From an uncultured Oscillospiraceae bacterium (GTDB taxonomy: Bacteria > Bacillota_A > Clostridia > Oscillospirales > Oscillospiraceae), in contig CAKTNU010000007.1 in the NCBI GenBank assembly GCA_934589325.1, positions 1-21,669 of the forward strand: 21,669 nt of DNA. Reading direction: 5' to 3'. How positions within the stretch are numbered: the stretch's first letter is position 1; every line of letters begins with the position of its first letter. A program made the translations under genes and the position numbers. A model generated the notes under the pieces. The model had not been told where the DNA came from, searched no databases, and saw only the letters and a list, made by a program, of their open reading frames with translations. Positions 12,681-19,181 of the stretch are shown piece by piece.

Positions 12681-14120
12681 TCAGCTCCGCTTCCAGACGG
12701 AAGGAAAGAACAGCACGAGTATCGGGTATATCTCAAGCCGGCCGATGAGCATGAGCAGCGACATCAGCAGCTTTGAAAAGTCCGAGAATATCGAAAAGTT
12801 CCCGGCAGGGCCGATCAGCCCGAGGCCGGGGCCCATATTCGACAGGCAGGTGAGCGCGGCGGTGAAATTCGTCGCAGTGTCGAAGCCGTCCAGAGATATC
12901 AGCAGCGTGCCGAGCAGGAGGATCAGCATGTAAAGCGAAAAGTACGAAAATACTGCCCGTACACCCGCCGGATCGACGCGCTGTCCCTCGAGCTGTACGC
13001 GATTGACGCGCCGCGGCCATATCATATGCCGAAGGTCGGCAAAGGCTGCACGGAGCAGCAGCATCACGCGGGACAGCTTGAGCCCGCCGCCCGTACTTCC
13101 GGCGCAGGCGCCGATGAACATGATAATTACCAGCAGCCACTGCGAAAACTGCGGCCACTGCGTGAAATCCGCCGTGCCGAAGCCGGTACTGCTGACGAGC
13201 GAGGCAACGGTGAATGACGAATAGCGCAGAGCCTCGGCAAAGCTGCCGTACTGCTCCGATATGTTCCAGGCGATGCTCAGCATCGAGAAGGCAACTATCG
13301 CCGCGAAGCAGCGCAGCTCCTGGTTTTTCAGCACGTCACGCACACGGCCGAGCAGAAGCAGGAAGTAGAGATTGAAGTTTACAGAGAACAGCAGCATGAA
13401 AACGCTGATGACGATCTCGATATACAGGCTGTCAAAGGCCGCGATGCTGGCACCCCGGGTAGAGAAGCCGCCGGTACCGGCGGTGGCAAAGGCGTGGAGC
13501 AAAGCGTCATAAAAGCTCATGCCACCGCAGAGCAGGAAAACGGTCTCTATAGCGGTAAGACCCATATATATCATATAAAGTATCGCCGCTGTTTTCCGGG
13601 CGCGTGGGACGAGCTTGCCGACAATGGGTCCCGGCACCTCGGCGCGCATGATGTGCATCGAGTGCTCACCGCTCATCGGCAGCACCGCCATGATGAATAC
13701 CAGCACTCCCATGCCGCCTATCCAGTGCGTAAACATGCGCCAGAACATGCAGCCGCGGCTCATGCTCTCGACGTCGGTCAGCAGTGTGGAGCCGGTGGTC
13801 GTGAAGCCGGAGACGGTCTCAAACAGTGCGTCGATATAGTGCGGGATGTCTCCGCTTATGACAAAGGGCAGCGCCCCGAGCAGCGACATGAGTATCCATG
13901 AGAGGCCGACCGCCGTGAAGCCCTCGCGGGCGTAAATATCACGGGTCTTCGGCTTGAAGCACATGAATATGCCGCCGACTGCCGCGGTCAGCGCAATAGT
14001 GATGATGAAGCTGAGCACGTTTTCGCCGTAGCACAGTCCGGCGATGAGCGGGAGCAGCATCAGTGCCGCAAGTATCAGCAGCACCATGCCGAGTATGCGT
14101 GCGATCATTCTATAGTTCAT
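12681..14120 (-). CDS. trkH: TrkH-family potassium uptake channel subunit (proximal copy)
   Basis: The 479-residue membrane protein shows the same four filter segments: SGFTTTGSTL, GTGGFSTRG, GACAGSTGGGLK and LSNMGPGLG. It starts MNYRMIARILGMVLLILAAL, near-identical in layout to the distal copy. It begins 3 nt after the trkA stop codon, so it is almost certainly translated from the trkA message. Only a weak ribosome binding site (GAGAAA at the end of trkA) is visible, which suggests translational coupling. The two TrkH paralogues may form separate channels, differ in K+/Na+ preference or affinity, or be used under different conditions; the sequence does not decide. Confidence 0.93.
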   Translation of the reverse strand: MNYRMIARILGMVLLILAALMLLPLIAGLCYGENVLSFIITIALTAAVGGIFMCFKPKTRDIYAREGFTAVGLSWILMSLLGALPFVISGDIPHYIDALFETVSGFTTTGSTLLTDVESMSRGCMFWRMFTHWIGGMGVLVFIMAVLPMSGEHSMHIMRAEVPGPIVGKLVPRARKTAAILYMIYMGLTAIETVFLLCGGMSFYDALLHAFATAGTGGFSTRGASIAAFDSLYIEIVISVFMLLFSVNFNLYFLLLLGRVRDVLKNQELRCFAAIVAFSMLSIAWNISEQYGSFAEALRYSSFTVASLVSSTGFGTADFTQWPQFSQWLLVIIMFIGACAGSTGGGLKLSRVMLLLRAAFADLRHMIWPRRVNRVQLEGQRVDPAGVRAVFSYFSLYMLILLLGTLLISLDGFDTATNFTAALTCLSNMGPGLGLIGPAGNFSIFSDFSKLLMSLLMLIGRLEIYPILVLFFPSVWKRS

Positions 14121-14123
14121 GGT

Positions 14124-15482
14124 TTATTTCTCAACAATGCCGTCGATGGTCTTGAGCTTGCCGGCGGCGGAGACGATTATCGCGTGGTCGCCAGCGCAAA
14201 TAGTAGTTTCGCCGTCGGGGATGATGCTGTCGTTGCCGCGTATCACGGCGCAGATCAGCACGTTCGGTTTGAGCTTCAGCGTCTTGAGCGGTATGCCTAT
14301 GCAGGCCGCGCCCTCCGTCACGCGGAACTCCAGCGCCTCGACCTTGCCGTCGGCAAGACGGTACAGCGTTTCCATGCTGCTGCCCATCGAATCGTGCATG
14401 GCGCGGACATAGCGGGCAAGCTGCTGGGCGACGAGCTCCTTCGGCGTGACGATGCAGTCGAGGTCGGAGCTTTCGAGTATCTCCGTGAAGTGCTCACGGT
14501 TGACCTTGGTGACGATGCTGCCGACAGCGCGTTTTTTCGCGTAGAGCGAGGTGATTATGTTGTCGCCGTCGTCGCCGGTCAGGGCGACGAAAGCGTCCGT
14601 TGTGCGGATGCCCTCCTCCAGCAGGACCTCGCTGCGCGTCGCGTCGCCGCAGACGATGTTTGCGCCCGGCAGGATGTCGCACAGCTGTTCGCAGCGCTCC
14701 GGACTGCGGTCGATTACCGACACTCCGATGCCGCTCTCCTGAAGAAGGCGCGTCAGATATACGGCGATGCGGCTGCCGCCCATTATCATGACGTTGCGCA
14801 CCGGCTTTTTGTATTGTCCCATGGCCATGAAGAACTTGCGCAGCTCCCTGGTCGCACCGGTGATGCTGAGCCGGTCACCCGCGTGGAGCGTGAAATTGCC
14901 GTTCGGTATGATGGCCTCGCCGCCGCGCTCGACTACGCTGACCAAGACCTTTGCCCCGCATGCGGAGCCGAGGTTTTTAAGCTGCATCCCGTCGAGCTTG
15001 CCCTGTTCGCGGACACGGTGCTCCACTATCTCGACGCTGCCCTTTGAGAAGGTGTCGACCCGGGCGGCACTCGGGAAGCGCAGTATGCGGGCGATCTCCT
15101 TTGCGCACTCATATTCGGGATTTATGGTTATGGACAGGCCGAGGACCTCGCGGAGAAATTCCGTCTGGCGCAGGTATTCGGTGTCTCTGATGCGGGCTAT
15201 GACATGCTTTGTGCCCAGCTTGCGGGCGGTAATACCGCAGACCATATTGACCTCGTCCTGCTGGGTCGCGGCCATGAGCAGGTCCGCCTCGGCTGCGCCG
15301 GCACCCAGCAGTGTCTCGTGATTTGTGGCACTGCCCTCGACGCATATTACGTCGAGCTCGTTCGAGAGATGATTTATGGTTTCGCTGTCGCGGTCGATGA
15401 CGGTGATGTCGTGCCCCTCCTCGGAGAGTATCTTTGCGACCGAATAGCCGACCTTGCCGGCGCCGACAATGATTATTTTCAT
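14124..15482 (-). CDS. trkA: Trk system regulatory protein TrkA (two RCK domains)
   Basis: The 452-residue cytosolic protein has two tandem RCK units. The first starts MKIIIVGAGKVGYSVAKIL, a Rossmann GxGxxG nucleotide-binding motif with the acidic VIDRD strand end. The second starts near residue 228, NVMIMGGSRIAVYLTRLL, followed by VIDRSPERC. Each is followed by a TrkA-C (RCK_C) domain. TrkA forms a ring under TrkH and opens it in response to nucleotides (NAD(H), ATP/ADP). AAGGAG (15490-15495) lies 7 nt before the ATG. It is the first gene of the operon and has its own promoter with a leader of only about 25 nt; no potassium or c-di-AMP riboswitch fits in that space. Confidence 0.95.
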   Translation of the reverse strand: MKIIIVGAGKVGYSVAKILSEEGHDITVIDRDSETINHLSNELDVICVEGSATNHETLLGAGAAEADLLMAATQQDEVNMVCGITARKLGTKHVIARIRDTEYLRQTEFLREVLGLSITINPEYECAKEIARILRFPSAARVDTFSKGSVEIVEHRVREQGKLDGMQLKNLGSACGAKVLVSVVERGGEAIIPNGNFTLHAGDRLSITGATRELRKFFMAMGQYKKPVRNVMIMGGSRIAVYLTRLLQESGIGVSVIDRSPERCEQLCDILPGANIVCGDATRSEVLLEEGIRTTDAFVALTGDDGDNIITSLYAKKRAVGSIVTKVNREHFTEILESSDLDCIVTPKELVAQQLARYVRAMHDSMGSSMETLYRLADGKVEALEFRVTEGAACIGIPLKTLKLKPNVLICAVIRGNDSIIPDGETTICAGDHAIIVSAAGKLKTIDGIVEK

Positions 15483-15514
15483 ACAGCAGCTCCTTTTCTC
15501 ATAACTAATCTATA

Positions 15515-15542
15515 ATTATACCATTTTCCCGCGTTATGGCAA
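15515..15542 (-). promoter_or_regulatory. Sigma-A promoter of the trkA-trkH-trkH operon
   Basis: On the minus strand TTGCCA (15537-15542) and TATAAT (15515-15520) are 16 bp apart. The start site would lie about 25 nt upstream of the trkA ATG. Confidence 0.75.
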
Positions 15543-15570
15543 GAGTTATCTGAGATATGGGCGTGCAGGA

Positions 15571-15606
15571 TAAAAAATCCCGCAGCCGGTGCCTCGGCCG
15601 CGGGAT
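15571..15606 (-). terminator. Rho-independent terminator of spo0A
   Basis: ATCCCGC (15577-15583) pairs with GCGGGAT (15600-15606) and the inner GCCG with CGGC, each side with a single unpaired base. On the minus strand the stem is followed by TTTTTTATCC. It lies 60 bp after the spo0A stop codon and isolates spo0A from the trk promoter. Confidence 0.85.
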
Positions 15607-15666
15607 ATATTGTGCGCACATCCGACAAGCGAAATCATAGCGTGTCGATAAATTCAGGTAAGATGA

Positions 15667-16461
15667 TCAGGTGTTGTTTTGCTTTCTTCTCAGGCTCAGA
15701 CAGTCCGCTATCATGGCGATAAACTCGCTGTTCGTCGGCTTCCCCTTTATACCGCTGACGGTATAACCGAAGAACTTCTGGAGTACCTCAACGTCGCCGC
15801 GGTCCCATGCAACCTCAATAGCGTGGCGTATGGCTCGCTCTACGCGTGACGGCGTCGTGTTGAAACGCTTTGCGACCTCGGGGTATAAAACCTTGGTCAC
15901 GGCGTTTATCATCTCCATATTGTTTATCGTCAGGATAATGGCCTCGCGCAGATAATGATAGCCCTTTATATGCGCAGGAACGCCTATCTCATGTATTATG
16001 TCCGTCACTACCGCCTCAAGATTTACGTCCTGCCGGGTCTGTTGCGGAACGGCGTGGCAGTCATAGCCGGTGGTGAGCTTGGCGATGTCGGCGCCGTAAA
16101 GCTGGCGCACCCTCGCAAGCAGTGCAGGTGGGTCACAGGGCTTGGGCATGAAATAGTCGGCGCCAAGAGCCGAGCATGCGGACACAACATTATTGTTCAG
16201 AAAGCCCGACAGCACGATGACGTGCGGGTGCGCGCCCGTTTCGGGCAGGCGGCGCAGCACCTCAAGCCCGTCCAGCTTAGTCAGTGCCAGGTCCATGATT
16301 ATAACGTCCGGCTCAAGCTCCGTCACCATGGCGAGGGCATCAATGCCGTCGTCGGTGGTGGCTACGACCTCCATGTCGTTCTCTGCGGAGATCAGGTTCT
16401 TAATAAGTGTACAAAAGTCGTGGTTCGCATCGGCAACAAGTACTTGGATCTTGGTTTCCAT
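15667..16461 (-). CDS. spo0A: Sporulation master response regulator Spo0A
   Basis: The 264-residue protein has an N-terminal receiver domain with phospho-acceptor D57 ([10 protein letters not shown]), the conserved acidic residue near the start (D11) and K107 (FMPKPCD). A linker (about 125-150) leads to the Spo0A-specific effector domain with [38 protein letters not shown] and [23 protein letters not shown]. Phosphorylated Spo0A binds 0A boxes and commits the cell to sporulation. GGGAGG lies 10 nt before the ATG. It is monocistronic in appearance, with a strong terminator downstream. Several 0A boxes upstream point to autoregulation. The usual upstream neighbour spoIVB is not here; a barnase-like lipoprotein gene takes that place. 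Confidence 0.97.
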   Translation of the reverse strand: METKIQVLVADANHDFCTLIKNLISAENDMEVVATTDDGIDALAMVTELEPDVIIMDLALTKLDGLEVLRRLPETGAHPHVIVLSGFLNNNVVSACSALGADYFMPKPCDPPALLARVRQLYGADIAKLTTGYDCHAVPQQTRQDVNLEAVVTDIIHEIGVPAHIKGYHYLREAIILTINNMEMINAVTKVLYPEVAKRFNTTPSRVERAIRHAIEVAWDRGDVEVLQKFFGYTVSGIKGKPTNSEFIAMIADCLSLRRKQNNT

Positions 16462-16576
16462 AATTTATTATCCTCCCTCTTCCGAAAAACCGGGTAATGC
16501 TGTACTTTTAAATTGTGTTTTGCCGCTTGGTCCCTAATAACTTACCATAGTTGACACTTTTAGAACAACAGAATCT

Positions 16577-16690
16577 TGTCGAATGACGCAGATTTTATGT
16601 TGACATAATATTAATAGCTTCCACAAAATACAATAAAAATCGACATAAATAACCAGTTAAAAGAAAGAAGAAATGTCGTATTTTGTCGAA
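16577..16690. promoter_or_regulatory. Cluster of Spo0A-binding (0A) boxes
   Basis: The AT-rich gap between the barnase-like gene and spo0A contains TGTCGAA at 16577-16583 and 16684-16690, TGTCGTA at 16674-16680, and the reverse-strand TGTCGAT at 16639-16645. The first two are exact matches to the 0A box TGNCGAA; the others differ at one position. The boxes at 16674 and 16684 are spaced by exactly 10 bp, one helical turn, allowing side-by-side binding. They lie upstream of and around the likely spo0A promoter, as in the B. subtilis spo0A control region. Binding itself is inference. Confidence 0.7.
16605..16633 (-). promoter_or_regulatory. Candidate vegetative promoter of spo0A
   Basis: On the minus strand TTGTAT (16628-16633) and TATTAT (16605-16610) are 17 bp apart; the -10 is good, the -35 moderate. 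It lies between the 0A boxes. The leader would be about 140 nt. No convincing sigma-H promoter was recognised. Confidence 0.45.
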
Positions 16691-16717
16691 AATTTTAGAA
16701 AAAGACTGAAAATAAAA

Positions 16718-17233
16718 TCACGGCTCGCCGTAAAGCAGCTCGAAGGACTCATAATGATCGGCAGTGTAGTAGATCAGCCCGTCGTTTGAGAAAACTATGC
16801 GTTCCGCGCCGCGGGAGGACGCTCCGAGCGTGTTGATGTCGCACTCCGTCCAGCTGCGGCCGGACGCGTCGGGAAGGAGCCCTTCGCGGTTGCCGAAGCG
16901 GTCACCGCCGATGCACTTGCCGGGCAGATATTTTTCAAGCGAACCGCCCTCCCAGCCCGCGGCGCGGGCTTCGTTCTTGGTCACGAAGTTTGATGGAAGA
17001 TGCCCGTAGGTCAGGATATACAGTGCGACATCGTCACGGCTCGTATAGCTGCCGTCCTCGTCAAACGTCTGGATATCCTGCGGCTCGGGGGTCGATGCGG
17101 TCTGCGTCTGCTGCGCGGGAGAGGCTGCAGGCTGGACGGAGCCAGTGTCCGTGCAGCCGCCGAGTATAGCCAGCATGACGCACAGCATCAGGACAAGCCC
17201 AGTGAGTTTGAAAAGTTTTTTAACGTTTTTCAT
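16718..17233 (-). CDS. Lipoprotein with a barnase-type ribonuclease domain
   Basis: The 171-residue protein has a lipoprotein signal peptide (MKNVKKLFKL, hydrophobic stretch, lipobox LGGC with C27), a Thr/Gln/Pro-rich spacer to about residue 55, then a domain that aligns along its length with barnase. Matches include YGHLPSNFVTKNEA, PGKCIGGDRFGNREGLLP, SGRSWTECDIN and RIVFSNDGLIYYTADHYESF. The catalytic set is intact: E130 (barnase E73), R145 (R87), H160 (H102), and supporting K86, R116 and R141 (K27, R59, R83). It should be an extracytoplasmic, membrane-anchored guanyl-preferring RNase. No barstar inhibitor gene is seen in the window. The ATG at 17233 has AAAGGTG 7 nt upstream; an upstream in-frame start would hide the signal peptide. 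A small hairpin with a T-rich tail at the stop codon (16731-16708) may weakly terminate it. Confidence 0.85.
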   Translation of the reverse strand: MKNVKKLFKLTGLVLMLCVMLAILGGCTDTGSVQPAASPAQQTQTASTPEPQDIQTFDEDGSYTSRDDVALYILTYGHLPSNFVTKNEARAAGWEGGSLEKYLPGKCIGGDRFGNREGLLPDASGRSWTECDINTLGASSRGAERIVFSNDGLIYYTADHYESFELLYGEP

Positions 17234-17341
17234 GATAAGCACCTTTCTTCGTATCGATCGGCAGGGGAAATGCGGCCTTGGCGGGAGGGAAAAACGTACC
17301 GCTCCGCACCCGTATTGACCGATACCGTTGAAGTTCACATG

Positions 17342-17370
17342 ATTTTAACACTTTTTACACATCAGTGCAA
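17342..17370 (-). promoter_or_regulatory. Sigma-A promoter of the barnase-like lipoprotein gene
   Basis: On the minus strand TTGCAC (17365-17370) and TAAAAT (17342-17347) are 17 bp apart. The leader is about 100 nt. Its -35 box directly touches that of the divergent promoter. Confidence 0.65.
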
Positions 17371-17399
17371 TTGTCTTCCAGGCGGAATTATGATAGAAT
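17371..17399 (+). promoter_or_regulatory. Sigma-A promoter of the lipoprotein-ABC transporter operon
   Basis: TTGTCT (17371-17376) and TAGAAT (17394-17399) are 17 bp apart, with TGA before the -10 (extended type). The ATG at 17425 follows with AGGGAGGAG upstream. Confidence 0.68.
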
Positions 17400-17424
17400 T
17401 TAATTTAAGGGAGGAGTTGACCTC

Positions 17425-18456
17425 ATGAAGAAGATCCTGCCGCTTATCTTGGCGGTATTTATGGCGCTCTGCCTCTGCGCATGTGCAGACAGCACGCCGC
17501 CGGACGAGCCGGAGGAGACGCAGATAGTAGAGCAGCCGCCGGAGCTTCCGGCGCTTTCGGATCACGAAAGCGCGGAGATGTCGGCCTTTATGAATAAGGG
17601 GCGCTCAAGGGTCTATGACGGTGCGCTCTATACCTTCGACTTTGACGCGGAGTATCTGCCCGTGCTTGCAAAATACACGCCCGACGGTGCCAGCGCGGTA
17701 CTCGTGGACGACTGTGTGCCGGAGTTCCTGAGCGTATGCGGTGAGCGCCTGTACTATATCAACAGCCGCCGAGGTGACGTGCTGGAGAGTGTGGCGCTGG
17801 ACGGAAGCGACCGGAGGACCATGACCGGCGAGGGCTGCGATTGGATGAGCGTTTATAACGGCGAGATATACTTCCGCGATGCTGACAAAAAATATGTCCA
17901 TATGCAGCCCGACGGCAGCGGACTTACGACACTGCTCCAGGGACCCTGCTGCTATCCGTATGTATTTGATGGTCATGTCATATATCAGGATGAGCGTGAC
18001 GAGTGCCTGTACCTTGCAGACATAGTGACCGGAGAGACCCTGCGGCTGAGCTATGTCCCGGCCTATGCGCCGGTGGTGCTCGGCAGCGCACTGTACGCAG
18101 CGGAGAAAACCGACGCGGGCTATGGGATATACCGGCTGGATCTTACATCCGGAACGGCGAAGAGCTATGAAAACCATATCCTCGGTTCTGCGGTCGAGCT
18201 GTATCTCTGCGAAAATGAATGGAAGCTGAGATATCCGGATACTGACGGAAAGCAATATGTCCTGCTGCTTGAAGCAATAAACGGAGATGCGGGCAGCTGC
18301 AGCTATGACGGATACCGCCGGGTCGAATACGTATCGGAGGAATATCTTATAGAATGTGAGTACGAGCCGAACGCCAGAGTCAGAAGATTTGTCGTGACGC
18401 AGGCGGACGGGACGGAATACGAATATATGGCCGGAACGGTCAGGGGGATAGATTGA
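17425..18456 (+). CDS. Lipoprotein with beta-propeller-like (DUF5050-like) repeats
   Basis: The 343-residue protein has a lipoprotein signal (MKKILPLILAVFMALCLCAC, lipobox LCAC with C20) and a Pro/Glu-rich spacer. A series of repeats follows, of the form hydrophobic-x-G-x-hydrophobic-Y followed by DG: VYDGALYTFDFD, VCGERLYYINSRRGDV, VYNGEIYFRDADKKY, VFDGHVIYQDERDECLYLAD. These are typical of extracellular beta-propellers such as DUF5050 proteins. No enzymatic motif is visible. Its TGA overlaps the ATG of the ABC ATPase by one base, so it is the first gene of a lipoprotein-ATPase-permease operon. It may serve as an extracellular sensor or partner of the transporter; that is inference from position. 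Confidence 0.72.
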   Translation: MKKILPLILAVFMALCLCACADSTPPDEPEETQIVEQPPELPALSDHESAEMSAFMNKGRSRVYDGALYTFDFDAEYLPVLAKYTPDGASAVLVDDCVPEFLSVCGERLYYINSRRGDVLESVALDGSDRRTMTGEGCDWMSVYNGEIYFRDADKKYVHMQPDGSGLTTLLQGPCCYPYVFDGHVIYQDERDECLYLADIVTGETLRLSYVPAYAPVVLGSALYAAEKTDAGYGIYRLDLTSGTAKSYENHILGSAVELYLCENEWKLRYPDTDGKQYVLLLEAINGDAGSCSYDGYRRVEYVSEEYLIECEYEPNARVRRFVVTQADGTEYEYMAGTVRGID

Positions 18457-19178
18457 TGGACGAAAACACAAAGCGGGAAGATTTCATAAAATTCGAGAAC
18501 GTCAGAAAGGATTATAAAGCGGGCGAGGTCACTGTGACGGCGCTGCATGACGTCAGCTTTTCGATAGGCCGGGCGGAAATATGCGTCATCGTCGGAGAGT
18601 CCGGCGCAGGTAAGACGACGCTGCTGAACATTCTCGGCGGCATGGACAGTCTGAGCGAAGGGCGGGTCACGGTAGACGGCGTCGATGTATCTGGCTTCAA
18701 TAAGCGGCAGCTCACGGCCTACCGGCGTACCGATGTCGGCTTTGTATTCCAGTTCTATAACCTCATCCCAAACCTCACGGCGCTTGAAAACGTAGAGATA
18801 GCCGCCCAACTGAGCAAGGATTCGCTCGATCCGGCAACGGTGCTTGCGGAGGTCGGGCTGAAGGAGCGCAGCGGGAATTTTCCGGCGCAGCTCTCCGGCG
18901 GCGAACAGCAGCGCGTCGCAATAGCGCGTGCGCTGGCGAAAAATCCGAAGCTGCTGCTCTGCGACGAGCCGACCGGCGCGCTTGATTATCAGACCGGCAA
19001 GGCCATTCTGAAGCTGCTTCAGGATACCTGCCGCAGCAGCGGCATGACGGTCGTGATAATCACGCATAACAAGGCGCTCTGCGCCATGGCTGACCGCGTC
19101 GTTCATATCAAGAGCGGCACCGTGCAGTCGGTGGAGATAAATAAAGATGTTACGCCAGTTGAGAACATTGAATGGTAA
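18456..19178 (+). CDS. ABC transporter ATP-binding protein (MacB/LolD-like)
   Basis: The 240-residue ATPase has all ABC motifs: Walker [10 protein letters not shown] (47-55), Q-loop [17 protein letters not shown] (Q99), signature [15 protein letters not shown] (146-160), Walker [13 protein letters not shown] (167-178) and switch histidine H204 in IITHNK. The YNLIPNLT and EPTGALD wording is typical of the MacB/LolD/FtsE subfamily that works with FtsX-type permeases. These are mechanotransmission pumps acting on extracytoplasmic substrates. The ATG at 18456 shares its A with the upstream stop codon, and GGGG (18443-18446) serves as ribosome binding site; a TTG at 18453 is less likely. The permease begins 3 nt after its stop. 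Confidence 0.93.
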   Translation: MDENTKREDFIKFENVRKDYKAGEVTVTALHDVSFSIGRAEICVIVGESGAGKTTLLNILGGMDSLSEGRVTVDGVDVSGFNKRQLTAYRRTDVGFVFQFYNLIPNLTALENVEIAAQLSKDSLDPATVLAEVGLKERSGNFPAQLSGGEQQRVAIARALAKNPKLLLCDEPTGALDYQTGKAILKLLQDTCRSSGMTVVIITHNKALCAMADRVVHIKSGTVQSVEINKDVTPVENIEW

Positions 19179-19181
19179 AAG

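Noticed and set aside
11190..14120. Two trkH genes as an assembly duplication
   Set aside because: The sequences differ throughout, including codon choice and residues between the filter loops, and have different flanks.
14184..15047. 287-residue open frame opposite trkA
   Set aside because: Shadow of the conserved RCK domains; its composition is His/Ala/Asp/Arg-rich without domain features.
16551..16605. TTGACA hexamers on the plus strand at 16551 and 16600 as promoters
   Set aside because: Neither has a -10 at 16-18 bp, and transcription would run antisense into the barnase-like gene.
17234..17338. 35-residue N-terminal extension of the barnase-like lipoprotein
   Set aside because: It would bury the signal peptide and lipobox and begins at about the predicted transcription start.
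18303..19106. 267-residue open frame opposite the lipoprotein and ABC ATPase genes
   Set aside because: It spans two conserved genes on the other strand and has no recognisable features.
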